Assembly: GCA_910579105.1 (NCBI GenBank)
Contig: CAJTRT010000009.1
Coordinates: forward strand, 1 to 64,000
Direction of reading: 5' to 3'
DNA length: 64,000 nt
Origin: an uncultured Muribaculaceae bacterium
GTDB lineage: Bacteria; Bacteroidota; Bacteroidia; Bacteroidales; Muribaculaceae
Part shown: positions 22,657 to 33,200 of the stretch, piece by piece
Position numbering within the stretch: the first letter of the stretch is position 1
Layout of the letters: each line of letters begins with the position of its first letter
The notes under the pieces: model-generated
What the model was told of the DNA's origin: nothing
What the model saw: the letters and a program-made list of their open reading frames with translations, nothing else
Database searches by the model: none
Made by a program: the position numbers and the translations under genes

Positions 22657-25098
22657 CTACGGGAGGAGGACGCGGCGGGTGAAGTCGCGGACGGTCACCA
22701 GGTGGAGGCCGGCGGGGAAGAGGGAGCGGGGGAGGGTGGTGGCGCCTTCGGGGAGGAGGCCGGAGTAGCGGAGGGTGCCGTCGAGGGAGTATACGGCGAA
22801 GTGGTTGTCGGCGTGGGCCTGGTTTTCGATGACGAGGGAGCCGTCGCGGACGAAGGCGTCCCAGGTGTGGTATTCGGCGGCGGGGTCGGCGAGGAGGTCG
22901 TCGATGGCCGCGGGCTGGTAGTCGGTCAGGGCGAGGTCGTCGATCATGCAGCGGCCGCCGGCTACGGCCTCGAGGCGCACGCGGCACTGGTCACCTGTGA
23001 TGTTGACGGGGAGGCGGTATTCGGCGTACTGGTTGCCTGATTTCTGATGGATGATGTCGACGCGTCCGGCCTCGTTCCAGGTCGCGCCGCCGTCGGCGCT
23101 GGCGGAGACGGCGATTGTGACGTCGTTGGTCTCGTCGCTCCACACGCGCCCCCAGAACACGACGGATCCGATTCCGCGGGCTTTGTTTTCGAGCATCGTC
23201 ATGTGGCGGGTGTTGTTGGCCTTGTTGAGGCGCGCGGCGTAGGTGCCGGTGTGGGATGGGTCGGAGGCCACACCGAGGTACACGCCTTCCATATCCCAGA
23301 CGGCGGCGGAGCCTTCATAGGTGTGGCGGCCGTAGGTCGAGGCGGAGGGTTTCGGCTCGAAGTCCTCGACGAATGTGGCGGCCGCGTCGGATATGATGCC
23401 TTCAACAGCTGTGTCGTCGTCGCGGAAACCGTCGGCGGTTATCACGATGGAGGATGTGTACTCCCCTTCGCGGGAACCGTTGAGGCGCAGGTAGAAGCGG
23501 TCCTCGCCCGGGGCGAGGGTGACGGCGGGGCGCCAGGCGGCCTTGTCTTTGCTAAGCTCGAAGGGCGCGGTGACGGAGAATGTGACGTCGCCGGGGATGT
23601 TCTCGATTTCGGCCAGTAGTTCGGCGGGGCCGGAGGGTGTTCCGGGAGTGGAGCGGAAGAACCATTCGCCGTCGTAGAGAATCGCGACGGAGGGTTGCGG
23701 CGCGGGGGTGGTTATGGTGATTTTCCCGGAGACGAGGGTCGGTGAGGCGAGCCATATGTCATAGGCAGTTTCCGGTTCGAGGCCGGAGACTTCGGCCGCC
23801 TCGGCCGCGGCGCTGACCGAGCGCGGGTACCCGGGGACGGGGGCCTGGCTGTCGGCGCGGACGATGTGGATGTCGTAGAGAGTTCCCGGGAGGTCGATGT
23901 CGCTCCACCGGAGGGTGAGGGAGTTTTCGGTCAGTTCGGAGACGCGTGGCGCCGGGAGGCCGTCGACGGCCTCGGCGGAGAGGGCAACCGCGGCGGAGGC
24001 GTCGCCGGAGCGTAGCGAGAGAGTGCCTGTGAAGTTGCCCGCGGCGGATGGCGAGAAGGTGACGGTGAGGGTCGCGCCCGCGTTGGCGGCGTCGGCGGAG
24101 AGTGTGGAGGGGGCGACGGAGAATCCGGTACCCGACGCATAGGCTGACACGGTTTCAGCGAGCGCGGCACCGCGCACTTCTACCGACAGGGAGCGCGGCA
24201 CGCCGACGGCTGTCACCCCGAGGTCGGCGGCGGCTCCCGTCGCGGGGAGGATGAAGGCCGGCTGGTTGCCCGCGCCCTCGTGCCAGGGGAGGCCCTGCTT
24301 GTCGCCCCAGATGTATTCGGCCATCTCGGGGTTGTCGATGAAGGGGTTGCGGTTGTTCTGGTGGCGCTGCACGGCGTCGTTGCGGTCGCGTTCCTTGTCG
24401 CTTACGGGGTCCTGGCGGTGCCATTTCAGGAGGAGGTTTACGGCCCAGGTCGTGTAGACGGGGTAGCTGTTTCCGGCGAGCATGTCGGAGTGCCAGGAAG
24501 AGATGCGGGAGTTATACGCGGCGGCCATATAGAAGTAGGTGCGGGCGAAGTCTCCCTTGTACTCGTCGACCGGCTCGAATACCTTTCCGTTGTAGCCGGG
24601 GAATGTGGATGTGCCGAGTTTGCCGAGAGCTTTGACGGATCCGGATCCGGGAAGGGTGGTTCCCGAGGCGCACTCGCCGTAGGGGTAGTTCGAGCGCTGT
24701 CCGTTGACCTTTCCGTCAGTGGGGTAGACGTGGAAGGCGTCGGACTTCATGGGCTGGGCCTCGCTGAACCAGCTTTTCGGCATTGAGTGCTCGCGGTTGT
24801 AGCAGTCGCCGACCACCTTGTACTGGCCGCACTGTGCGGAGCCGACCTTCCAGCGCTTGGTGGAGTACATATCCCAGACGGTGCCGTCGTCGGGGCGGAC
24901 GTCGGAGGTCTTGTAGACGTTCCAGAGGCCGTCGTATCCGACGTTCTTGTGCGGGCCGACGACGGTTTCGAGCTGTTGCAGCAGTGCGCGGCCGGTTTTT
25001 CCTTCGCAGGAAGAGTAGTAGCCCTCCGCGGGCTGGGCGGCTGCGCAGAGCGCCGCGGCAGTGAGCGCCGCGGCGGCGGTCAAGCGTAAGTAATCCAT
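22657..25098 (-). CDS. Secreted endonuclease I family protein with T9SS sorting domain
   Basis: 813 aa, signal peptide 1-21. The endonuclease I (EndA/NucM) domain spans about 25-275 with the catalytic N101-R-E-H104 (YNREHSMPKSW). Beta-rich regions follow (fibronectin-like and jelly-roll-like, about 290-740). The last ~70 residues, with AVYSLDGTLRYSG, LPAGLHLVTV-like and VLLP at the end, match a type A T9SS C-terminal signal. It should be exported by Sec, carried through the outer membrane by the T9SS and cleaved by PorU, whose gene lies 16 nt upstream. Likely role: degrading extracellular DNA or RNA. Confidence 0.85.
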   Translation of the reverse strand: MDYLRLTAAAALTAAALCAAAQPAEGYYSSCEGKTGRALLQQLETVVGPHKNVGYDGLWNVYKTSDVRPDDGTVWDMYSTKRWKVGSAQCGQYKVVGDCYNREHSMPKSWFSEAQPMKSDAFHVYPTDGKVNGQRSNYPYGECASGTTLPGSGSVKALGKLGTSTFPGYNGKVFEPVDEYKGDFARTYFYMAAAYNSRISSWHSDMLAGNSYPVYTTWAVNLLLKWHRQDPVSDKERDRNDAVQRHQNNRNPFIDNPEMAEYIWGDKQGLPWHEGAGNQPAFILPATGAAADLGVTAVGVPRSLSVEVRGAALAETVSAYASGTGFSVAPSTLSADAANAGATLTVTFSPSAAGNFTGTLSLRSGDASAAVALSAEAVDGLPAPRVSELTENSLTLRWSDIDLPGTLYDIHIVRADSQAPVPGYPRSVSAAAEAAEVSGLEPETAYDIWLASPTLVSGKITITTPAPQPSVAILYDGEWFFRSTPGTPSGPAELLAEIENIPGDVTFSVTAPFELSKDKAAWRPAVTLAPGEDRFYLRLNGSREGEYTSSIVITADGFRDDDTAVEGIISDAAATFVEDFEPKPSASTYGRHTYEGSAAVWDMEGVYLGVASDPSHTGTYAARLNKANNTRHMTMLENKARGIGSVVFWGRVWSDETNDVTIAVSASADGGATWNEAGRVDIIHQKSGNQYAEYRLPVNITGDQCRVRLEAVAGGRCMIDDLALTDYQPAAIDDLLADPAAEYHTWDAFVRDGSLVIENQAHADNHFAVYSLDGTLRYSGLLPEGATTLPRSLFPAGLHLVTVRDFTRRVLLP

Positions 25099-25114
25099 GG
25101 GTTTTGTGAAGCGT

Positions 25115-28100
25115 TTATTCTTTTGTCAGGACAACAATCGGTGTAGAGGTGGCGGCGTATCTCAGGCCGTTGTGGAGGTAGGCGGTCGCGGTGTAGACAC
25201 CGTCGGGGACGCGTATGCCGTCGGTTCCGGCGAGGTCCCAGCGGAGGGGGAACGTGGCCGACGGGCGGTGCATGACGGCGCGCCCCCGGGAGTCGGTTAC
25301 CACCAGGCGGCAGTCGGGGGTCGAGGAGAAGTCGTGGTCGAGGAGGATGTTGGCCTCGGTGGTGGCGGTTGTCTCGACGGTCGAGAGGACAGCCCTTGCC
25401 GGGGCGCTGATGACGGTGAAGTCCACCGAGCGGGACGCTTCGCCGCCGGCGTTGGAGCGGGCGGTGAGAGTCAGCCGGTGGGGGCCGTCGACGAGGCCTG
25501 TGACGGGGAGCGCGAGAGTGGCCGTACCGTCGGTGCCGGTCGAGAGCCATGCCGCCGCGCCGGGTATGTTTCGGGAATCGTCGAGGGTGACGGTCAGCGA
25601 CTTTCCGAAGAGGGAGCTGACGCCAATCACGCCCGAGGGGTCGCTGATGGTGGCTTTGAGGGTGAAGTCGGGGCCGGTGACCTGGCCGGAGACGAATTCC
25701 GGGGAGCCGATGTACATATCGGAAATCACCGGGGAGGGCGGGTCTGGAAGCCCTTCTGGGTCAATGTCGGTTACGCGGAGGCTGGCGAAGGAGCCGTTGG
25801 CGTGCTGGAAACCGTTGTCGCTCACGGCGTATAGTGAGACGGTGTTGGACCCTCCGGGACGGGCGGGGACGGGTAGCGTGGCCGTGGCGGCGAAGCGGCC
25901 GTTCCTGACCTCGGCCTTGATGTTGAGAATCGGATACTGGTTTGTGGCGATTGTCAGCGGGGTTGGCCGGTCGCTGACGTCGCTGACCGTGCGCGGCGAG
26001 TCGTAGACGAGGATTGTCGCCTGGCCGGAGAAGTCCTTGTCGACGGTGCCGGCGCGGTCGGTCACCGCTCCCTCGATCCGGAACGGCGAGAGGGGCTCGA
26101 CCTCGATGGTGCCGGCTCCGGTGGAGGTTCCGGCCACGGATGTCAGTATGGCGGCGTGGGTCGGGGAGTAGGCGGGTATTTCAGGGTCTCCCACGAAGGT
26201 GTATGACCTGGTGTTGAGTATCAGGGCCGAGTCGATGGCGAGGATTGTCGCTGAGCCGGGGTTGGCCTGGTCGAACTCTTCCTGCTTCTTGCGGTTGCGC
26301 TCTTCCTGGAGGTCGGCGTTGGCGTTCACGGCCTGGCGGAAGATTTCGCCGAGAGTCGCTTCGGGTTCGGCGGAGAAGTACTTACGGGTGACGGCCTCCA
26401 CGATGTCGAAGTTGTAGTTCATGTAGACCTCGCGCTGCGCGCCGATCACGCCGATTGACCCTCCGTTCTTGTTTATGAACATCCACGCCCCCACGCAGTC
26501 GGATGACAGGTCGATCGAGAGCGGGGAGCATGTGCCGAGCACAGTCAGGGGGGGCACGGGGTAGCTGGTGGTCTTGGCGAGCGAGGAGTTCCACAGGTTC
26601 GATGCCCCGAAGGCGCTTGGCGAGCCGTGGCCGAAGTAGGACATAAAGCAGGCGCCCTCCTGCAGGGTCGCGGCCACGAAGTTGTGGTAGTGGGTGGCTC
26701 CGTTGTTGTCGTGCGGGAACAGGTCGTCGTATGCCTTGTAGAGCATTGTCGACGGTTTTTCCTGCGCGACGATGTCGGCGAGGGCCTCGGCCTGTGTGAC
26801 GAAGTTGTTGTCGTTGTCGGAGTCGGCCATCAGGAGGGCCCGGTTGGTGGAGCCTGTCGACGGGGGGCTGAGGAGGTATTTCTCGATTTTGTCGACCATC
26901 TGGTCGGCCTGCTCGGCGTTCTGCGCCGGAAGGCGGCCTACCGCGAGGTCCATCTTGGGCCACACGGCGTTGTGGATCGAAAAGTCGTCGGATAGGATTC
27001 CGTAGAATATGTCGGATGAGTAGCTGAGGGAGTGGTGTCCTCCGATGGAGAGGTGGGGGCACTCGTAGATGGGGACGTATCGGTCCTGCCAGCCGTTCTC
27101 CCGTATCTTTATTCCGCGGTTGTCGGAGGACGCGTAGCCTATGAGGAGTATGGAGCGCAGGCGTCCGGGGCGTCGGTCGTTGAGCATGCGGGCGAACCGC
27201 CTGATTGCCTCGTGGGTGCGCGTGCCGGAGGAAAATTCGTTGAAAATCTCGTCCTGGCAGACGGCCAGGGCGTCGGTTCCGCGCAGCGAGCGGTGTATGC
27301 CGGCCAGGCGCTCGGCCTGGGGCATGAACTCTCGGGCGGCGACTATGAGCATCTCCGGGGCTGGGAGCGCGTGGAGGTTCTGGTTGGCGACCTCCCCGGC
27401 GAACTCTACCTTGTGGAGGGTCATCGCGGGGTCGAAAACCAGGAACACGGGGGCGGTGCCGTCGGGGGCGGCTCCGGCGCGTCCGAGGGTCACCGCGTCG
27501 GGCGCGCCGGGATCGTCGGAGGCCGGGCCGCGGAGGAGGCGGCGCGGTGCGACGGGGTCGGTGACGTCCCATACGGCGAGGGTCGGTGACGCTCCGACGA
27601 GCCGCAGTTGCTGCGAGGGGTCGGCGAGGGAGGTGAAAGTGACGGTCTGCTGCGCCACCGGCTGCGAGAAATCAGTGGAGCGGAGGTATGTCAGGGCGTA
27701 ATAGTCGAGGGCTCCGTACTGCAAGGTGGGGGAGACGGCCTGGGGGTCGGTTCCCACCCAGAGACGCAGGGTGTAGAGGTCGTTGTCGGCCTCGGCGGAG
27801 TTCTCCATGCCGAAGAACTGGAGCTCGCGGTAGTTCTGGAGGTTCTGGTCGGCGGTGCGCGACTTGGTCTCGATTACCGAACCCGACGGGAGCCGCCATT
27901 TCACCGACTGCTGCGAGAGGGATTTCACCCCCATCGCGCCGGCGAGGTGTATGCCGCGGTTGTAGTCCTGGGCGATGTCGGTGGCGCGGCGGTAGCCTGG
28001 GAGGAAGTTGTCGAACGACTGCGGCCCGGTCTCTCTGAGGTCGGGGCCGAAGAAGCGCGCGCCGAGGTTTCCGAACCGGCTCTCCTCGGGGGCATGGAAT

Positions 28101-28645
28101 GTGAAGCCCCAGGTAGTGTTTTCGAGCGACGGGGCGGAGGCCGCCGGCACGACCCGCGCCACGGTGGCGGGGGCGGCGGGGGGGAGGGCCTCTGTCAGGA
28201 AGTAGGTTCCCTGGTCAGAGTAGTAGTTGCGGGTGACCACGGGCTTCCACCTGCCTCGTCCGGCGCCTATGTTCTCGCGCCACGGGCGGAAGCGGGCTCC
28301 GGCCTCGCCGTAGAAGACGAGCTTGCCCTGTGTCACGACGGAGGGGACCGGCGCTATGTCGTCGGGGATGTCGTCGGCGAACCGCTGGTTGCCGAGCATG
28401 GCGCCGCCGTAGCCGCATACGGCCACTTTCGCGGGGTCGGCGAACCCCATTTCGGCGAGCTGGCCGGCGGATATTTCCTGCATGCCGGTCTGGGAGACGG
28501 TGATTTTCACCCACCTGCCTGCCGCCAGCGGGGTTGATTCGGCGAAGTAGCCGGGCGCGAGGGCCGCGGCGCGCGCCGCTGGGAGTAGCGCGGCGGCCAG
28601 TATCAGCAGGTTTCGCAGAAAGGGCTTATGTTGGGCTGTTTTCAT
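25115..28645 (-). CDS. porU: Type IX secretion system sortase PorU
   Basis: 1176 aa, signal peptide 1-27. A C25 gingipain-like peptidase that removes the C-terminal sorting domain of T9SS cargo and attaches cargo to A-LPS at the cell surface. The catalytic His is H673 (YFGHGSPSAFG) and the catalytic Cys C706 (LGTCSPLSID), in the order and spacing of the family. The C-terminal segment is a beta-rich Ig-like region. It lacks its usual partner porV here. Cargo gene 22657-25098 follows directly, giving a sortase/substrate operon. Confidence 0.92.
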   Translation of the reverse strand: MKTAQHKPFLRNLLILAAALLPAARAAALAPGYFAESTPLAAGRWVKITVSQTGMQEISAGQLAEMGFADPAKVAVCGYGGAMLGNQRFADDIPDDIAPVPSVVTQGKLVFYGEAGARFRPWRENIGAGRGRWKPVVTRNYYSDQGTYFLTEALPPAAPATVARVVPAASAPSLENTTWGFTFHAPEESRFGNLGARFFGPDLRETGPQSFDNFLPGYRRATDIAQDYNRGIHLAGAMGVKSLSQQSVKWRLPSGSVIETKSRTADQNLQNYRELQFFGMENSAEADNDLYTLRLWVGTDPQAVSPTLQYGALDYYALTYLRSTDFSQPVAQQTVTFTSLADPSQQLRLVGASPTLAVWDVTDPVAPRRLLRGPASDDPGAPDAVTLGRAGAAPDGTAPVFLVFDPAMTLHKVEFAGEVANQNLHALPAPEMLIVAAREFMPQAERLAGIHRSLRGTDALAVCQDEIFNEFSSGTRTHEAIRRFARMLNDRRPGRLRSILLIGYASSDNRGIKIRENGWQDRYVPIYECPHLSIGGHHSLSYSSDIFYGILSDDFSIHNAVWPKMDLAVGRLPAQNAEQADQMVDKIEKYLLSPPSTGSTNRALLMADSDNDNNFVTQAEALADIVAQEKPSTMLYKAYDDLFPHDNNGATHYHNFVAATLQEGACFMSYFGHGSPSAFGASNLWNSSLAKTTSYPVPPLTVLGTCSPLSIDLSSDCVGAWMFINKNGGSIGVIGAQREVYMNYNFDIVEAVTRKYFSAEPEATLGEIFRQAVNANADLQEERNRKKQEEFDQANPGSATILAIDSALILNTRSYTFVGDPEIPAYSPTHAAILTSVAGTSTGAGTIEVEPLSPFRIEGAVTDRAGTVDKDFSGQATILVYDSPRTVSDVSDRPTPLTIATNQYPILNIKAEVRNGRFAATATLPVPARPGGSNTVSLYAVSDNGFQHANGSFASLRVTDIDPEGLPDPPSPVISDMYIGSPEFVSGQVTGPDFTLKATISDPSGVIGVSSLFGKSLTVTLDDSRNIPGAAAWLSTGTDGTATLALPVTGLVDGPHRLTLTARSNAGGEASRSVDFTVISAPARAVLSTVETTATTEANILLDHDFSSTPDCRLVVTDSRGRAVMHRPSATFPLRWDLAGTDGIRVPDGVYTATAYLHNGLRYAATSTPIVVLTKE

Positions 28646-28666
28646 TATTGGGCGGTTATTCCTGAC

Positions 28667-28691
28667 AAAAAACGGGCGGCGGGGGGCCCGT
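28667..28691 (-). terminator. Rho-independent terminator after the FAH-like gene
   Basis: On the minus strand ACGGGC and GCCCGT pair around an 8-nt loop and lead into six Ts (28667-28672). It lies 21 nt downstream of the FAH-like gene and 21 nt upstream of porU, so it either separates the two or acts as an attenuator for porU. Confidence 0.7.
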
Positions 28692-28712
28692 ATTGCCTTC
28701 CGGGGGCTGAAA

Positions 28713-29324
28713 TCATTTCACCCGCGCCCGCAGGAGCGGCCTTTGCGGCGGCTCGGGGCTTTCTGTGGCGAGTGATGCCGCGATGTCGAGGCCTATGCGG
28801 GCGGGGAAGGCGGCGGGCAGCATGGCGGGGATTATGAGGTCGCCGCTTTTCAGGGTCGTCGAGCGGCTGATGAGCGCCAGTGTCTCGGGGGCGCGGAGGG
28901 CTTCGGCGCTGAGGGGGAATTCGATACTTTCCCCGCCGTTGGCGGCGGCGCTGAGGGAGGCTCGGGGCGGTAGGGGGAATGGGATGAAGGCACCGGGGGT
29001 TATCGCGCCGTCGAAGACGGGGAGGAAGGGGCCGGCCGGGCGGAGGATGGCGGCGATGGTGAGGGCGTCGATGTAGCGGTGGGCGAAGCGCGGCTCGATC
29101 CATTTGCCCAGGCGGCTGACGCGCAGCACCGGGGCCAGGCGCAGCTCCCATCCGGCGCGGGCGAAGTCGGGGAGGAAGCAGGGGAACCCCTGTCGCACCA
29201 GGGCCGAGTCGGCCCCCATCGTCAGGGGGAGGATGTCGGGCCGCGGGGCGGCGTCGGCCTCCAGGGCCTTGTCCCACAGCGGGTCCCAGCTGTCAACGGG
29301 GCGGTCGATGACGAAAATCTTCAT
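28713..29324 (-). CDS. Degenerate fumarylacetoacetate-hydrolase-like protein
   Basis: 203 aa. The segment MGADSALVRQGFPCFLPDF, then LRVSRLGKWI and RFAHRYIDALTIA, follows the start of Bacteroidetes FAH-family hydrolases (KADSALL.., RISRLGK.., RFAHRYYDAVTVG). However, the acidic metal ligands of the ExE motif and the following FTARDLQ block are missing, the latter replaced by ILRPAGPFLPVF. TLKSGDLIIPAML at 157-170 corresponds to the family's TLKTGDLIFTGTP block, again without its key residues. It is likely a non-catalytic or repurposed homologue. It lies between rex and porU on the same strand. Confidence 0.6.
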   Translation of the reverse strand: MKIFVIDRPVDSWDPLWDKALEADAAPRPDILPLTMGADSALVRQGFPCFLPDFARAGWELRLAPVLRVSRLGKWIEPRFAHRYIDALTIAAILRPAGPFLPVFDGAITPGAFIPFPLPPRASLSAAANGGESIEFPLSAEALRAPETLALISRSTTLKSGDLIIPAMLPAAFPARIGLDIAASLATESPEPPQRPLLRARVK

Positions 29325-29363
29325 TGCTTTTTCACAGGCCAGTCAGATCGCGGCGGCGCGGGG

Positions 29364-30002
29364 TTATTTCCCGGACTCCATGCGGTTGTACATCACCGCG
29401 AGGTGGGCGTAGATGGAGGTGTTGGAGATTATCACCCCGTCGTTGGCGCTGAGGCGGAACGGGGTGAAGTTCCACAGGGCCTTCACGCCGGCCTCCACCA
29501 GGGCGTCGGCGGTGCTCTGGGCGTGTTCGACGGGGACGGTTATGATTCCCACCGTGGCTCCGGCTTCCTTCACGCGCGCCGTCATCTCCCCGACGGGGTA
29601 GACGGGAATCCCGCCGTATGACATTCCGGCGAGCGCGGGGTCGGTGTCGAAGGCGGCGACGATGTTCAGTCCGTAGCGGCTGAGGCCGGAATCCTGCATG
29701 AGCGCCTTGCCGAGGCTTCCGGCACCGACGACGACGGCCCGGTGGGAGCGTCGGAATCCGAGGAACTCCTCGAGCTTGTGCTCGAGCAGAGGCACCTCGT
29801 AGCCTATGCGGGTCTTTCCGCGTATGTCGAGCAACGAGAGGTCTTTGGCGATCTGCGAGGCGTCGACTTTAAGCTCGCGAGAAATCTGGGTTGAGCTGAC
29901 GAACTCGTCGCCCCTCTCTCTGAGGAGGGTGACGTATGCCAGGTACCAGGGCAGCCGCCTCAGCGCCGGTTCGGGGATCAGGTCTCGTTGGAAGTCGGTC
30001 AT
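29364..30002 (-). CDS. rex: Redox-sensing transcriptional repressor Rex
   Basis: 212 aa. An N-terminal winged helix (about 1-80, with VSSTQISRELKVDASQIAKDLS) and a C-terminal Rossmann NAD(H)-binding domain with GAGSLGKA. It senses the NADH/NAD+ ratio and in other bacteria represses fermentative and respiratory genes. It is divergent from nifJ, a plausible target, with a dyad-symmetric sequence over its own promoter. The start codon lies 7 nt after the -7 box. Confidence 0.95.
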   Translation of the reverse strand: MTDFQRDLIPEPALRRLPWYLAYVTLLRERGDEFVSSTQISRELKVDASQIAKDLSLLDIRGKTRIGYEVPLLEHKLEEFLGFRRSHRAVVVGAGSLGKALMQDSGLSRYGLNIVAAFDTDPALAGMSYGGIPVYPVGEMTARVKEAGATVGIITVPVEHAQSTADALVEAGVKALWNFTPFRLSANDGVIISNTSIYAHLAVMYNRMESGK

Positions 30003-30004
30003 TG

Positions 30005-30038
30005 CCCCGCGAAGTTACGAAAAAATCCGTAAACGGGG
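30005..30038. promoter_or_regulatory. Dyad overlapping the rex promoter (possible operator)
   Basis: The arms CCCCG (30005-30009) and CGGGG (30034-30038) flank an inner imperfect pair GTTACG (30014-30019) and CGTAAAC (30028-30034). The rex -7 box TAACTTCG (30010-30017, minus) lies inside. Rex often autoregulates, but the arms do not match the usual TTGTGAA/TTCACAA operator well. Confidence 0.35.
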
Positions 30039-30132
30039 CGGCATGGGGTTGTTTTCGACGGAAATGCACCATAATTTATGATTGGCGCGCTGTTTTTAAC
30101 GCTGGTATGTCCTCTGTTTCGCGAAAAATTGG

Positions 30133-30140
30133 TACTTTTG
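30133..30140 (+). promoter_or_regulatory. nifJ -7 box
   Basis: TACTTTTG matches the Bacteroidetes -7 element; a clear -33 TTTG at the right distance is not seen. It leaves a leader of about 90 nt before nifJ, containing a GCTG/CAGC hairpin near 30162-30175. Confidence 0.4.
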
Positions 30141-30235
30141 CCCCTGCCAAACCGAGGGCGGCTGTTCCGTCAGCGGCTTTTCTGTTGTAGGCGCTAATCC
30201 TGAAAGCAACACAATCATTCACTATAAGTCAAGTT

Positions 30236-33200
30236 ATGAGCAAAGAGAAAAAATTCTTGACGTGTGACGGCAACCAGGCCGCCGCGCACATCTCCTATAT
30301 GTTCTCGGAGGTGGCGGCGATCTATCCCATCACACCATCGTCCACTATGGCCGAGTATGTCGACGAATGGGCGGCAGCCGGTCGTAAAAATATCTTCGGC
30401 GAGACCGTCATGGTGCAGGAGATGCAGTCCGAGGGTGGCGCCGCCGGCGCTGTCCACGGCTCCTTGCAGGCAGGGGCTCTGACGACTACCTACACCGCGT
30501 CGCAGGGTCTTCTGCTGATGATTCCGAACATGTACAAGATCGCGGGCGAGCAGCTTCCCTGCGTGTTCCACGTTTCTGCCCGCACTCTGGCCAGCCACGC
30601 TCTGAGCATCTTCGGCGACCACCAGGACGTGATGTCGGTGCGCCAGACCGGCTTCGCCATGCTGGCCGAAGGCTCGGTGCAGGAGGTCATGGACCTTTCG
30701 GGTGTGGCCCATCTTGCCACCATCAAGTCGTCGATTCCGTTCGTGAACTTCTTTGACGGCTTCCGCACCAGCCACGAGATCCAGAAGATCGAGATGCTGG
30801 AGACCGACGATCTGGCCCCGCTGCTCGACCGCGAGGCCCTGGCCAAGTTCCGCCAGCGCGGCCTGAACCCGCAGGCTCCCGTGTCGCGCGGCATGGCCGA
30901 GAACGGCGACGTTTTCTTCCAGCACCGCGAGGCCAGCAACACGGCCTACGAGAATGTTCCCGAGATCGTGGAGCAGTACATGGAGCAGATTTCGGCTCTG
31001 ACCGGCCGTAAGTACGGGCTGTTCAACTACTACGGCGCCGACGACGCCGAGCGCGTGATCATCGCCATGGGTTCCGTTACCCAGGCTGCCCAGGAGGCTA
31101 TCGACTACCTGGTGGCCAAGGGTGAGAAGGTCGGCCTCGTGTCGGTTCACCTCTACCGCCCCTTCTCGGCCAAGCACTTCCTCGCCGCCGTGCCCGCGAC
31201 CGCCAAGCGCGTCGCCGTGCTCGACCGCACCAAGGAGCCGGGAGCCAACGGCGAGCCGCTGTTCCTGGATGTCAAGGAGTGCTTCTACGGCAAGGATAAC
31301 GCCCCGCTGATCGTCGGCGGCCGCTACGGCCTGGCGTCGAAGGACACCACCCCCGCGCAGATCATCGGCGTGTTCGAGAACCTGGCCCTGCCGATGCCCA
31401 AGGACCACTTCACCGTGGGTATCGTCGACGACGTCACTTTCACCTCCCTCCCCCTTCCCGAGGAGATCGCCCTTGGCGACAAGTCGACCTTCGAGGCCAA
31501 GTTCTACGGCCTGGGTGCCGACGGCACCGTGGGCGCCAACAAGAACTCGGTGAAAATCATCGGCGACAACACCAACAAGTACTGCCAGGCCTACTTCGCC
31601 TACGACTCGAAGAAGTCGGGCGGCTACACCTGCTCGCACCTGCGTTTCGGCGACGTGCCCATCCGCTCGACCTACCTGGTGAACACGCCCAACTTCGTGG
31701 CCTGCCACGTACAGGCCTACCTCCACATGTACGACGTGACCCGCGGCCTGCGCGACAACGGCACCTTCCTGCTGAACACCATCTGGGAGGGCGAGGAGCT
31801 CGCGAAGAACCTTCCCAACAAGGTCAAGAAGTACTTCGCCGACCACAACATCACCGTCTACTACATCAACGCTACCAAGATCGCGCAGGAAATCGGGCTG
31901 GGCAACCGCACCAACACCATCCTCCAGAGCGCTTTCTTCCGCATCACCGAGGTGATTCCCGTCGACCTGGCCGTGGAGCAGATGAAGAAGTTCATCGTCA
32001 AGAGCTACGGCAAGAAGGGTCAGGACGTGGTCGACAAGAACTACGCCGCCGTTGACCGCGGCGGGGAATACAAGAAGCTGGATGTTGATCCCGCGTGGAG
32101 CAACCTCCCCGAGGAGAAGCCCGCGCCTAACGACGATCCTGCGTTCATCAACGAGATCGTGCGCCCGATCAACGCCCAGAACGGCGACCTGCTGAAGGTT
32201 TCCGACTTCAAGGCCAACCCCGACGGCACATGGCAGAACGGCACCGCCGCCTACGAGAAGCGCGGCGTGGCGGCCTTCGTCCCCGAGTGGATCGAGGAGA
32301 ACTGCATACAGTGCAACAAGTGCGCCTACGTCTGCCCCCACGCCACCATCCGTCCGTTCCTGCTGGACGAGGCAGAGATGGCCTCCGCCCCCTTCGGCGA
32401 GGACCACACCAAGGCGGCGCTCGGTCCCCAGTTCAAGGGCCTGCGCTTCATCCAGGCCGTCGACGTTCTCGACTGCCTCGGCTGCGGCAACTGCGTCGAC
32501 GTCTGCCCGGGCATGAAGGGTAACAAGGCTTTGAAGATGATGCCTCTTGAAAGCCAGCTCGACCTCCAGAAGGACTGGGACTACTGCGTGAAGAACGTTT
32601 CCTCGAAGCAGGACCTCGTCGACATCAAGCTGAACCCCAAGAACTCGCAGTTCGCCACCCCGCTCTTCGAATTCTCCGGAGCGTGCGCCGGCTGCGGCGA
32701 GACCCCGTATGTGAAGCTCGTCAGCCAGCTCTTCGGCGACCACGAGATGGTGGCCAACGCCACCGGCTGCTCGTCGATCTACTCCGGCTCGGTGCCCTCC
32801 ACCCCCTACACCACCAACTTCCGCGGCCACGGTCCGGCATGGGCCAACTCGCTGTTCGAGGACTTCGCCGAGTTCGGCCTCGGCATGAAGATCGCCAACG
32901 AGAAGATGACCGCCCGCGTGGCCGAGCTGATGAAGGCTGCCACAGAGTGCGACAAGTGCTGCGACGAAATCAAGGCACAGGCTCAGAAGTGGCTCGACAA
33001 CAGCAATGACGCCGTTGCCACCCGCGAGGTCTACGAGACGATCGTTCCCCTCTGCGAGGCTTGCGGCTGCGACGTATGCAAGGGCATCATCGACCTCAAA
33101 GGCCACATCGTGAAGCGCTCGCAGTGGATCATCGCCGGCGACGGCGCCGCCTACGACATAGGCTTTGGCGGTCTCGACCACGTTCTCGCCTCTGGCAAGA

